Part shown: positions 45,974 to 54,193 of the stretch, piece after piece
Layout: every line of letters begins with the position of its first letter
Numbering within the stretch: the first letter of the stretch is position 1
Origin: Sphingopyxis sp.
Lineage (GTDB): Bacteria; Pseudomonadota; Alphaproteobacteria; Sphingomonadales; Sphingomonadaceae
DNA length: 64,000 bases
Reading direction: 5' to 3'
NCBI RefSeq assembly: GCF_016704835.1
Contig: NZ_JADIZJ010000005.1
Span: 316,448-380,447, forward strand
The notes under the pieces: generated by a model
What the model was told of the DNA's origin: nothing
Database searches by the model: none
Seen by the model: only the letters and a program-made list of their open reading frames with translations
Position numbers and translations under genes: made by a program

Positions 45974-47506
45974 ATGACCGCTGCCCAGATGCTCGAGAGC
46001 GACTTCGCCACCCTGCCCGACCTTGTCCGCGCGCATGCCGCGGAACGTCCCGATGCCGTAGCGGCTGCCGACGCCATGCGGCGGCTGAGCTGGTCCGAAC
46101 TGGACCAATTGAGCGACCGAATCGCCGCGCGCTTGCAGCAGGACGGCTTTGCGAAAGGCGACCGCACCGCAATTGCCGGGCTGAACAGCGTCGAGCAGAT
46201 GGCCGTCATTATAGGGACGCTGCGCGCCGGTGGCGTTGCGGGGCTCGTCACCAACAGCGCGACTGGCGAGCAGATGGCGGCGATGATCGCCGACACCGGC
46301 GCCCGCCACCTGTTCCTCGACGGCGCCGCGAGGGCGAGCCTCGCCGAACGGGTCATCACCGCGAGCGACATGATCGCGATGGACGGCAGCGACGCAGGCA
46401 TCCCGCTCGACGCCTGGTTGTCGCTAGCGGGCGCGAAGCCTAGACCGGTCGAGATCCGGCCCAAAGACGGTTTCAACATCATCTATTCGTCGGGCACCAC
46501 CGGCACGCCCAAAGGTATCATCCACAGCCATGCCATGCGCTGGCAGCATATCATCCGCGGCGCCCCCGCCTATGGCCCCAATGCCGTGACGATCCTGTCG
46601 ACCCCGCTGTATTCGAACACGACGATGGCCAGTTTCATGCCCACCGTCGGGTCGGGCGGGCAGGTCGTGCTGATGAAGAAATTCGACGCGCGCGGGTTCC
46701 TCGAACTCGCGGCGCGCGAGCGCGCGACGAACACGATGCTGGTGCCGGTGCAATATCGGCGGATCATGGCGCTCGAGGATTTCGGCGACTTCGACCTGAC
46801 GAGCTTCGTCGTCAAATATTGCACCTCGGCCCCCTTCGCCGCAGCGCTGAAGGCCGATGTGCTCCAGCGCTGGCCCGGCGGGCTCGTCGAAATTTACGGC
46901 ATGACTGAGGGCGGCGCCGCCTTCATCCTCGAGGCGCACCAGTTCCCCGACAAGCTCCACACCGTCGGCCGGCCGGCGCCCGGGCATATCGCGAAAGTGA
47001 TCGACGAAGAGGGCCACGAACTTCCGCAGGGTTCGGTCGGCGAAGTCGTCGGCCGATCCCCGGCGATGATGACTGGTTACAACAACCGGCCAGACGCGAC
47101 CAAGGCGATGCACTGGTACGACAGCGACGGGAATCTGTTTTACCGCCACGGCGACATCGGGCGGATCGACGAGGACGGCTTCCTGACGCTGATGGACCGC
47201 GCAAAGGACATGATCATCTCGGGCGGCTTCAACATCTTCCCCAGCGACCTCGAGGGCATATTGCTTGCCGACGAACGCGTTATCGAAGCCGCCGTCGTCG
47301 GCATGCCGAGCGAGGAATGGGGCGAGACGCCGGTGGCGTTCGTCGTGCTGAAGCCCGGCGCCGATGCCGAGAGCGTGCGCGCCGATTGCAACGCCAAGGT
47401 CGGCAAGACGCAGCGGATCAGCAGCATCGCCGTCGTGGACGAACTGCCGCGCAGCCCGATCGGCAAGGTGTTGAAGCGGGAATTGCGCGACGCCTACGCC
47501 GCCTGA
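45974..47506 (+). CDS. Class I adenylate-forming enzyme (acyl-CoA synthetase)
   Basis: The 510-residue protein has FNIIYSSGTTGTPKGIIHSH (P-loop), VEIYGMTEGGAAF (A5), FYRHGDIGRIDEDGFLTLMDR (A7/A8) and SPIGKVLKRELRD with the C-terminal Lys. It is a second, distinct acyl- or aryl-CoA ligase beside the one at 43.5-45.1 kb, on the opposite strand. Substrate unknown. Confidence 0.9.
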   Translation: MTAAQMLESDFATLPDLVRAHAAERPDAVAAADAMRRLSWSELDQLSDRIAARLQQDGFAKGDRTAIAGLNSVEQMAVIIGTLRAGGVAGLVTNSATGEQMAAMIADTGARHLFLDGAARASLAERVITASDMIAMDGSDAGIPLDAWLSLAGAKPRPVEIRPKDGFNIIYSSGTTGTPKGIIHSHAMRWQHIIRGAPAYGPNAVTILSTPLYSNTTMASFMPTVGSGGQVVLMKKFDARGFLELAARERATNTMLVPVQYRRIMALEDFGDFDLTSFVVKYCTSAPFAAALKADVLQRWPGGLVEIYGMTEGGAAFILEAHQFPDKLHTVGRPAPGHIAKVIDEEGHELPQGSVGEVVGRSPAMMTGYNNRPDATKAMHWYDSDGNLFYRHGDIGRIDEDGFLTLMDRAKDMIISGGFNIFPSDLEGILLADERVIEAAVVGMPSEEWGETPVAFVVLKPGADAESVRADCNAKVGKTQRISSIAVVDELPRSPIGKVLKRELRDAYAA

Positions 47507-47508
47507 CG

Positions 47509-47636
47509 CTCCTTGTGGCGTAGCGATGGGGAGTTGGCAGCGCAAAGCGCTGTCCGAGGGGCAATTGTTCGACGTAGCGGCCACCATTCGCTTTGCGAAC
47601 GGTCCCCCGCCCCATAGCTGCGCCATAGGGAGGATT
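47509..47636. repeat. Intergenic repeat, TGTGGCGTAGC type, between convergent genes
   Basis: CTCCTTGTGGCGTAGCGATG then GGGAG (from 47509) is matched inversely by CCCCATAGCTGCGCCATAGG then GAGGA ending at 47636. Inner GCGCAAAGCGC is itself palindromic. The core also occurs at 15695-15725 next to ligA. It separates the acyl-CoA ligase and NadR-like genes and may terminate both. Confidence 0.55.
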
Positions 47637-47638
47637 GA

Positions 47639-48157
47639 TCAGACCAGCCCCGCCGCCTCGATCGCGTCGAACGCGCTTTGCAGGCGCGCATCGCCTTCGC
47701 CGCGGACCCATGCCCATTTGAGCTTGCGCCGTTCGAGCTCGCCGATCGCAACGTCCATGAACTGCCGCCGCGCCAGGTCGCTGCCGAACAGCCGAGTGCC
47801 GTCCTCCTGCCACTCCAGATCCATCGCCGGGACGAGATAGAGGTCGGCTGTGTCTTTCCACTGGTCGATTTCGGGCAGGCGGCGACCGAGCAGCATGATC
47901 GCCCACGCCTGTGTCATCAGCGCATCGGTATCGGAGACCAGCCACTCGGGATTTTGCGCCAGTGCTTCCCGGGTCGCGGCGATATGGCCGTCAAAAATAG
48001 CCAACAGGTCGATGTCATCGAGGTCGGTGCCATTCGCTTCGGCATAGGTGCGGCCATATTCGGGGACGACGAGTCCGCCGAGCCGCAGCGCGAGGCGCGG
48101 GGCCAGCGTCGATTTGCCGGTGCTTTCAGCGCCATGGAAACAGATATGGTGCGTCAT
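47639..48157 (-). CDS. NadR-like nicotinamide riboside kinase-type ATPase
   Basis: From ATG 48157 the product is 172 residues: a P-loop kinase with HGAESTGKSTLAPRLA (Walker A), VVPEYGRTYAEANGTDLDDID and VSDTDALMTQAWA. These match the C-terminal ribosylnicotinamide kinase domain of NadR, without the adenylyltransferase and HTH parts. Directly upstream and overlapping (ATGA) is pnuC, so the pair should take up and phosphorylate nicotinamide riboside for NAD synthesis. Confidence 0.88.
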   Translation of the reverse strand: MTHHICFHGAESTGKSTLAPRLALRLGGLVVPEYGRTYAEANGTDLDDIDLLAIFDGHIAATREALAQNPEWLVSDTDALMTQAWAIMLLGRRLPEIDQWKDTADLYLVPAMDLEWQEDGTRLFGSDLARRQFMDVAIGELERRKLKWAWVRGEGDARLQSAFDAIEAAGLV

Positions 48158-48723
48158 AGTGCCACCCTGCCCGTTGCCGCGGCGCGGCGCCACTGGATCA
48201 GCCCGTCGATCGACAGGCCGAGCAGCACGACATAGACCGCGCTGGTCGCGTACAGCCCGCGCCAGGCAAAGAGCGGGATCGCGATCAGGTCGACGACGAT
48301 CCACAGATACCAGCTTTCAACGCGGCGCCGTGCAAGCAGCCATTGCGCGGTGATGCTGAGCATCGCGATCGCGCCGTCGATCCACGGCGCCACCGCGTCG
48401 GTGTAGCGATCCATCGCAAAGCTCCATCCGATCCACGCAAGAATCGTGATGATAACCCATTGCCGCCGCATCCGATCGGTCATCCAGCCGACCGGGATGC
48501 CGCTGTCTTCGCGAGCGCGCATCCAGCTGGCCCAGCCGTAGAGATTAAGCGCCAGGAAAAAACCCTGCAAAACCATGTCGCTGTACAGCCGCGCGTCATA
48601 GAAAACGACGGCGTAGAGGCTGACCGCGACGAGCGCGAAGGGATAGTTCCAGACGCTGCGCAGCGCGACGAGCGCGACGTTGATCAGGACAAGCGCAGCG
48701 GCCAGCCATTCGATCTGCGTCAC
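48154..48723 (-). CDS. pnuC: Nicotinamide riboside transporter PnuC
   Basis: From GTG 48723 the 189-residue product has seven hydrophobic helices and the PnuC signatures: VWNYPFALVAVSLYAVVFYD, LYGWASWMRA, SWYLWIVVDLIAIPLF and GLYATSAVYVVLLGL. The GTG overlaps the crtB stop (GTGA), and its stop overlaps the NadR-like ATG (ATGA). Facilitated uptake of nicotinamide riboside is the family role. Confidence 0.9.
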   Translation of the reverse strand: MTQIEWLAAALVLINVALVALRSVWNYPFALVAVSLYAVVFYDARLYSDMVLQGFFLALNLYGWASWMRAREDSGIPVGWMTDRMRRQWVIITILAWIGWSFAMDRYTDAVAPWIDGAIAMLSITAQWLLARRRVESWYLWIVVDLIAIPLFAWRGLYATSAVYVVLLGLSIDGLIQWRRAAATGRVAL

Positions 48724-49694
48724 GCGGACGGCTCCAGCCGCGCGACATTCCCGCGCGGGCGCGTCCACAGGCCGTCACGGCTGATCCGGTGCTGCGGCGG
48801 ACGGCGCAGCACCGACCAGCCGGCGCGCGCGATCCAGCCGAGTTTGGCGAGCCGCGTTGTACTGGCGCGATGATCCCACGCATGGTCGCCGCGCGCGCGC
48901 ACCTCACGCGCGATGTCGCCGTAGATGCCCGCCGCGGCGAGCACTGCCCAGCGGCTGCGCGGCGGCAATTTGCGCGCGCCCCAGCGCGCCGACGCCTCAT
49001 ATTCCTCGGCCATTTCAGCGAGCCATTTGGCCATCACCGACAGACGACCGCGAAAGGCGGGGTGCATGTGCTGGCCGGGCGGAATATCGAGTTCGACCAT
49101 CCATTCCATCGGCAGATAACAGCGGTCGGCGGCGGCATCTTCCGCCACGTCGCGCGCGATATTGGCGAGCTGAAAGGCGATGCCGAGATCCGACGCGCGG
49201 TCGAGCGTCGCCTCGTCGGCGGGATCGACCCCCATGACCAACGCCATCGCCACCCCGACAGCACCCGCGACATGATAGCAATAGCGCAAGAGATCGGCCT
49301 CGCTGCGCGGGCGCCAGTCATCCGCGTCGAGCGCGAAGCCGGCAATGATGTCGTCGATCACGCCGCGCGGAATCGCCACCTCGGTGAGCAGAAAGCCGAG
49401 CGCATCGAACGCCTGGTCGGCGGTCGGCCGTTCGGCAAAGGCGGCGTCGGTGAGGGTACGGATGCGGGCAACTGCAGCCTGCGCATCATGATCCTGCGAC
49501 ATTGCACCGCCATGGTCCTGGCCGTCGGTCAGATCGTCGGCGGCGCGGCACCAGGCGTAGAGCAGCCAAACGCGTTCGCGCGTTTCGCGGTCGAACAACT
49601 GGCTGGCAAGCGCAAAGCTTTTCGAACCACGCGCGATGCTGTCGTGCGCGAAACCGTGGAGGGCGTGCGCGTCATAGACCCCCGCCACATCCAT
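48720..49694 (-). CDS. crtB: Phytoene synthase
   Basis: The 324-residue protein matches bacterial phytoene synthases, which join two geranylgeranyl diphosphates. Prenyl-diphosphate motifs are RAADDLTDGQDHG (DxxxD-type) and ANIARDVAEDAAADRCYLP. The start ATG overlaps the LOG-family stop by one base (TAATG), and the stop overlaps pnuC. It lies in the crtY-crtI-LOG-crtB-pnuC-nadR minus-strand series. Confidence 0.94.
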   Translation of the reverse strand: MDVAGVYDAHALHGFAHDSIARGSKSFALASQLFDRETRERVWLLYAWCRAADDLTDGQDHGGAMSQDHDAQAAVARIRTLTDAAFAERPTADQAFDALGFLLTEVAIPRGVIDDIIAGFALDADDWRPRSEADLLRYCYHVAGAVGVAMALVMGVDPADEATLDRASDLGIAFQLANIARDVAEDAAADRCYLPMEWMVELDIPPGQHMHPAFRGRLSVMAKWLAEMAEEYEASARWGARKLPPRSRWAVLAAAGIYGDIAREVRARGDHAWDHRASTTRLAKLGWIARAGWSVLRRPPQHRISRDGLWTRPRGNVARLEPSA

Positions 49695-50275
49695 TACAGA
49701 TCGTCGGCCTTCATCGCAAAGATTGGCGCATGGGGTTCATAGGTCGCCATCTTGTCGAGCAGATCGTCGAGCCCGGCGTCGACGATCATGATCCCGGCGT
49801 GCGCGGGGCGGATGAAACCGACGTCGATCATATTCTGGTTGAACGCGATCAGGTCGTTGTAGAAGCCTGCGGCGTTGAGCAGGCCGACCGGCTTGCCGTG
49901 ATAGCCAAGCTGCGCCCAACTGATCGCTTCCCACAATTCGTCCATCGTGCCGACCCCGCCGGGGATGGTAAGGAAGCCGTCGCTGAGGTCGGTGAACATG
50001 CGTTTGCGTTCGTGCATGCCGCTGACGACGTGCAATTCGGTGCAGCCGCGGTGCGCAACCTCGGTGCCGACCAGCGCGTCGGGGATCACCCCGATCACCT
50101 CGCCGCCGGCTTCGAGCGCGCTATCGGCGACCGCGCCCATCAGCCCAAGCCGGCCGCCGCCATAAACGACGCCGATGCCGCGCTGGGCCAGCGTGCGCCC
50201 GACACGGCGCGCGGTTTCGATATAGATAGGATCGGCAGGGGTCGCGGACCCGCAATAGACGGCAAGACGTTTCAT
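49694..50275 (-). CDS. LOG-family protein (cytokinin riboside 5'-monophosphate phosphoribohydrolase type)
   Basis: The 193-residue Rossmann-fold protein has the LOG signature PGGVGTMDELWE (about 105-116), VYGGGRLGLMGAVADSAL and GMHERKRMF. Family members cleave nucleoside 5'-monophosphates to free base and ribose 5-phosphate. It often carries the old name lysine decarboxylase. It sits between crtI and crtB and is coupled to crtB; a role in carotenoid synthesis is not expected. Confidence 0.9.
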   Translation of the reverse strand: MKRLAVYCGSATPADPIYIETARRVGRTLAQRGIGVVYGGGRLGLMGAVADSALEAGGEVIGVIPDALVGTEVAHRGCTELHVVSGMHERKRMFTDLSDGFLTIPGGVGTMDELWEAISWAQLGYHGKPVGLLNAAGFYNDLIAFNQNMIDVGFIRPAHAGIMIVDAGLDDLLDKMATYEPHAPIFAMKADDL

Positions 50276-50289
50276 AAGCTTCCCCTTAC

Positions 50290-50369
50290 CCGTTCGTGTC
50301 GAGCGAAGTCGAGGGTCCCGGCGTCATTTCCTGACCGAGGGGTGTCTCGACGGCACCGTACGCGAACGG
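50290..50369. repeat. Intergenic repeat between crtI and LOG gene, CGTTCGTGTCGAG type
   Basis: CCGTTCGTGTCGAG (from 50290) is matched inversely by CTCGACGGCACCGTACGCGA then ACGG ending at 50369. The inner GGTCCC/GGGGTG segment is unpaired. The core CGAGCGAAGTCGAG is shared with the repeat at 42037. It interrupts the carotenoid gene series. Confidence 0.6.
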
Positions 50370-50372
50370 AAA

Positions 50373-51857
50373 CTAAATTGCGTCTTCCAGCATCAGCTTC
50401 GCGGTGGCCTTGGCGCTTCCCACCACTCCCGGAATCCCCGCGCCCGGATGCGTTCCCGCGCCGACGAAATACAGGTTCGAAATCACATCGTCGCGGTTGT
50501 GCGCGCGGAACCAGGCGCTTTGCCACAGCACCGGCTCCAGGCTGAACGCGCTGCCGAGATGCGCCGACAGGTCGCGGCCGAAATCGGCAGGGGTGTAGTG
50601 GAAGCTCGTCGCCAGGTTCGCCTTCAGACCCGGCAGCACCCGCGCCTCGACCTCGTCGAGGATCGCGTCGGCGAATTGCTGGCCAAATTCGCCGTCCCAA
50701 TCGACCTTCGCCTTGCCCAGATGCGCGACCGGGGCGAGGACGTAGAAGGTCGAATAGCCATCGGGCGCCATCGCCTTGTCGGTCGCGGTCGGGTGATGGA
50801 GGTACAGCGAAAAGTCCTCGGGGACGACGCCATGCTTGTAGATGTCGTCGAGCAGCCCCTTGTAGCGCGGACCGAACAATATGCTGTGGTGTGCGATGTC
50901 CGGATACTCGCCCTTCACCCCGAAATGGACAACGAACAGCGACGGTGACCAGCGTTTGCGCGCCAGCGATTTCGCCGCCTTTTTGCCGCGCGGATGATCG
51001 CCCAGCAGCGCGGCATAATTGTGCATCATGTCGCCGTTCGAGGCGATCATGTCGGCTTCGCCGCGCCAGCCGCTCGCGGTCTGCACCGCGATTGCGCGGT
51101 CGCCCTGCGTATCGATCTTGGTCACCGGGTCGGCAAGGCGGAGCGTTCCGCCCAGCCGCTCGAACAGCGCCACCATCCCCGCGACCAGCTTGTTCGTGCC
51201 GCCGCGCGCGAACCACACGCCGCCTTCTTTTTCGATCGTGTGGATCAGCGCGTAGATCGAGCTGGTGTTCATCGGATTGCCGCCGACCAACAGCGTGTGG
51301 AACGACAGCGCCTGCCGCAGCCGCTCGTCCTGCACATAGGATGACACGATCGAATAGACGCTGCGCCATGCCTGATATTTCATCAGCGCCGGCGCCGCCT
51401 TGATCATCGACGCGAAGTCGAGGAAGGCGGCCGAGCCGAGCTTGACATAGCCCTCCTCATACACACCTTTCGAATAGGTCAGGAACTTCTCATACCCCGC
51501 GACGTCGGCGGGATTGAGCTTCGCGATTTCGGCGTTGAGCGCTGCTTCGTCGTTCGAATAATCGAAATTGGTGCCATCGGGCCAGTTGAGCCGATAGAAC
51601 GGCATCACCGGGTCGAGCGTCACATCGGTCGCCATATCCTGACCGCTGAGCGCCCACAATTCCGCAAGACACGGCGGATCGGTGATCACGGTCGGTCCGG
51701 CATCGAAGGTGAAGCCCTGCCGCTGCCAGTGATAGCCGCGCCCGCCCGCCTTGTCGCGCGCCTCGACGATCGTCGTCGCGACCCCAGCCGATTGCAGCCG
51801 AATGGCAAGTGCAAGGCCACCAAAACCGGCGCCGATAACAATAGCGCTACGCGTCAT
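50373..51857 (-). CDS. crtI: Phytoene desaturase
   Basis: The 494-residue CrtI-type flavoprotein has an N-terminal FAD dinucleotide motif (AIVIGAGFGGLALAIRL), FTFDAGPTVIT, and the C-terminal GAGTHPGAGIPGVVGSAKAT that ends the family. It carries out the four-step desaturation of phytoene to lycopene. The start overlaps the crtY stop (ATGA). Confidence 0.95.
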   Translation of the reverse strand: MTRSAIVIGAGFGGLALAIRLQSAGVATTIVEARDKAGGRGYHWQRQGFTFDAGPTVITDPPCLAELWALSGQDMATDVTLDPVMPFYRLNWPDGTNFDYSNDEAALNAEIAKLNPADVAGYEKFLTYSKGVYEEGYVKLGSAAFLDFASMIKAAPALMKYQAWRSVYSIVSSYVQDERLRQALSFHTLLVGGNPMNTSSIYALIHTIEKEGGVWFARGGTNKLVAGMVALFERLGGTLRLADPVTKIDTQGDRAIAVQTASGWRGEADMIASNGDMMHNYAALLGDHPRGKKAAKSLARKRWSPSLFVVHFGVKGEYPDIAHHSILFGPRYKGLLDDIYKHGVVPEDFSLYLHHPTATDKAMAPDGYSTFYVLAPVAHLGKAKVDWDGEFGQQFADAILDEVEARVLPGLKANLATSFHYTPADFGRDLSAHLGSAFSLEPVLWQSAWFRAHNRDDVISNLYFVGAGTHPGAGIPGVVGSAKATAKLMLEDAI

Positions 51858-53011
51858 TTCCAGTCCAGTTTCGCAAGCGCCGCAATCGCGCGGCGTACAG
51901 ATACGGGCGGCTTGCCCGCCAGGATGCGCAGTTTGTCGGCGGTGTTCGAGCGCCCGGCATAGAAGCGCGCGATCAGGCCTGGTGCAAGGCCATAAAAGCG
52001 CTGGAAGATCCGATAACGCTCACCCGGATCGGCGGCGCGGAACAGCATCGCACCGAGCATGCGATAGAAACGCTGGCGCCGCCAGGACGCCGCGGCGCGG
52101 GCGCGGAGCCGCACGCCAAGATCGCCGCGATCAACCAGCGCAGGCAGCGCCGCCGCGGTCCGCACAGCATCGGGCAGCGAATAGCCGGTCATCGCGTGGA
52201 ACACCCCGGCGCGCACCCCTATGCGCGCGGTGCGATCAATGACCGGCCACAGCCGGTCGAAATCGCCCGCGACGACGACGGGCAGCACCCCGGTTTCCTC
52301 GCGCGTGACCGCGGTGACATTCCATTGCCGCCGCGCCGCATAGGCGGCGATGCGGTCGCGTATGGCTGCAACGTCCAGGTCGGGGGTGTCACTATAATAA
52401 GTGTCCTCGATAAAGACCGTTTCGGCATCGAAGGGGAGCAGGTATACGAAGCGATAGCCGTCGAGCTGCTCGATCGTCGCGTCCATTACGAGGGGGCGGT
52501 CGATGCCATGCCCGCCCTCGACGGTCAGCGCCTGCCCGACGAATTTCTGCCAGCCGCAATCGAGCATCGACGCTTTTCCGGTGCCGCGAGCATCGATGAC
52601 ATGCTTCGCCGACAGCCGCCCGCCGCGCGCCAGCAGCACATGATCGGGCGCGACATGCTTCGCCCTGTCGGCGATGATCCGCCCCGGTGGCAGAGCGGCG
52701 GCGACCGCTTCGGCCAGCGCCTCACCGGTGATGCTCTTGTACCCCATCCGCACCCGGCGCTCGCGGTCAGGAAAGGCGACATCATAGCTGTCCCAATGGT
52801 AACGGACGAGCGGCGCAACGAGCCAGCGGTCACGCTTCGCAATGTCGCTGTCGAAGAAAGACCAGATATGATTGCCGCCGATCGCGTCAGGTTCGATCAG
52901 CCGCACATCGAGCGCGGGACGCTTGGCCGCGAGCGCCAGCACCGCGAGCCCGCCCGCCAGCCCGCCGCCGACAATGGCAATGTCGCAATAATCGGGTTCG
53001 GACGCGGTCAT
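51854..53011 (-). CDS. crtY: Lycopene beta-cyclase (CrtY type)
   Basis: The 385-residue flavoprotein has DIAIVGGGLAGGLAVLALA, HIWSFFDSD, the lycopene cyclase motif FIEDTYYSDTPDLD (with catalytic-type Glu) and GVFHAMTGYSLPDAVRTA. It forms the beta-rings of beta-carotene. The ATG at 53011 lies inside a 27-bp-arm inverted repeat shared with the divergent hydroxylase gene. It is coupled to crtI downstream. Confidence 0.93.
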   Translation of the reverse strand: MTASEPDYCDIAIVGGGLAGGLAVLALAAKRPALDVRLIEPDAIGGNHIWSFFDSDIAKRDRWLVAPLVRYHWDSYDVAFPDRERRVRMGYKSITGEALAEAVAAALPPGRIIADRAKHVAPDHVLLARGGRLSAKHVIDARGTGKASMLDCGWQKFVGQALTVEGGHGIDRPLVMDATIEQLDGYRFVYLLPFDAETVFIEDTYYSDTPDLDVAAIRDRIAAYAARRQWNVTAVTREETGVLPVVVAGDFDRLWPVIDRTARIGVRAGVFHAMTGYSLPDAVRTAAALPALVDRGDLGVRLRARAAASWRRQRFYRMLGAMLFRAADPGERYRIFQRFYGLAPGLIARFYAGRSNTADKLRILAGKPPVSVRRAIAALAKLDWK

Positions 53012-53065
53012 GCGTCCGCCCTAGCCGCCGCGCGCGCGGGCGGCTAGGGCGGACGCATGACCGCG
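53003..53065. repeat. 63-bp perfect palindrome over two divergent start codons
   Basis: The left arm, 27 bases (53003-53029), is the exact reverse complement of the right arm (53039-53065), with a GCGCGCGCG spacer. Each arm contains a start codon: crtY at 53011 (minus) and the hydroxylase at 53057 (plus). Both genes therefore share an identical leader (GGCGGCTAGGGCGGACGC) and first codons ATGACCGC. A TAGGGCGGA stretch may serve both as ribosome site. Confidence 0.85.
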
Positions 53066-53805
53066 ATGATTTTCTCCGCTTTGGCAATGACCGCGATCGT
53101 CGGGGTCCGCTATCTGCTCAGTAGCGGCGGCTTTGCGCTGGCGACGCGGCTCAAACATCCCGGTCTTTATCGCGGGCTCGAGCCGCAGATGCGGCGCGAG
53201 ATCGGCTGGAGCCTCGCCAGCGCCGCGATTTACGGCATCCCCGCGGGCGTGGTCGCGTGGGGGTGGCAGACGCACGGCTGGACGCGCATCTACACCGACG
53301 TCGATGCTTGGCCGCTCTGGTATCTGCCGGCCAGCCTGCTCGCCTATCTGCTCGCGCACGATACATGGTTTTACTGGACGCACCGCTGGATGCACCGGCC
53401 GCGGCCGTTCCGGATCGCGCATGCGGTGCATCACGCCAGCCGCCCGCCGACGGCGTGGGCGGCGATGAGTTTTCATCCGGTTGAGGCGATCACCGGTGCG
53501 GTTGTCATCCCGGCGCTGGTGTTCCTGATCCCGATCCATGTCGCGGTGCTCGGGCTGGTGCTGACGATCATGACGGTCATGGGGTCGGCAACCACATGGG
53601 GTGGGAAATGTTTCCGCGCGCGCTTGTTCATGGACCAGTCGGGCGGTGGCTGATAACCGCAACGCATCACGAGCAGCATCATGCCGCTTACCGGGGGAAT
53701 TATGGCCTGTATTTCCGTTTCTGGGACAAGATTTGCGGCACCGATATCGGGCTTGGCCGCTTTGCTGCTGCTCACCGCGGCGAGCGCACCGCCGCCAACG
53801 GTTGA
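53057..53805 (+). CDS. Fatty acid hydroxylase-superfamily protein, probably carotenoid-related; frameshifted
   Basis: The first frame (to 53653) gives four membrane helices with HDTWFYWTHRWMH and HAVHHASRPPT, two of the di-iron His clusters. It loses register at GGGG 53581-53584: one missing G would restore NHMGWEMFPRALVHGPVGRW, ITATHHEQHHAAYRGNYGLY and WDKICGTD in the frame ending 53805, which carries the third cluster HHEQHH. So the full protein is about 248 residues. It diverges from crtY and may modify carotenoid rings, but it is not the classical CrtZ sequence type. Sequencing error or true decay are both possible. Confidence 0.72.
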
Positions 53806-54160
53806 CGTCAGCATAACGGGTCTGCGCAGCGCCAAGGGGCAGGTGCTGGTGTGCCTGACCGCCAATCCCAAGGCTTTTCCCGATTGCAGCAAGGACAAGG
53901 CCTCGGTGCGCCTGGCGGTAAAGGCGGTGAACGCAGGGCATTTCAACATCGCCGCCCCCGCCGACGGCACCTATGCCGTCGCCGTCGTCCACGACGAAAA
54001 CAGCAACAACAAGATGGATATGGCGCTGTTCATGCCCAAGGAAGGCTTCGGCTTTTCACGCAATCCCGCAATCGGCATGGGCGCGCCGAAGTTCAAATCG
54101 GCGAGCTTCGTGGTCACCGGCGAGACGCATCAGGCGATCAAGATGAAATATATGCTCTAG
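53702..54160 (+). CDS. DUF2141 exported protein
   Basis: From ATG 53702, which has GGGGGA five bases upstream, the product is 152 residues. A signal peptide (GLAALLLLTAASA) is followed by a DUF2141 domain: VDVSITGLRSAKGQVLVCLT, YAVAVVHDENSNNKMDMALF, then MPKEGFGFSRNPAIGMG and FKSASFVV. The family is exported, with unknown function. Its N-terminal coding region overlaps the C-terminal part of the upstream hydroxylase by about 100 bases in another frame, so the start is uncertain (53681 and TTG 53753 are alternatives). Confidence 0.82.
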   Translation: MACISVSGTRFAAPISGLAALLLLTAASAPPPTVDVSITGLRSAKGQVLVCLTANPKAFPDCSKDKASVRLAVKAVNAGHFNIAAPADGTYAVAVVHDENSNNKMDMALFMPKEGFGFSRNPAIGMGAPKFKSASFVVTGETHQAIKMKYML

Positions 54161-54193
54161 TGGGCGCAGCAGCGCCCCGCTAAAGCAGCGCCC

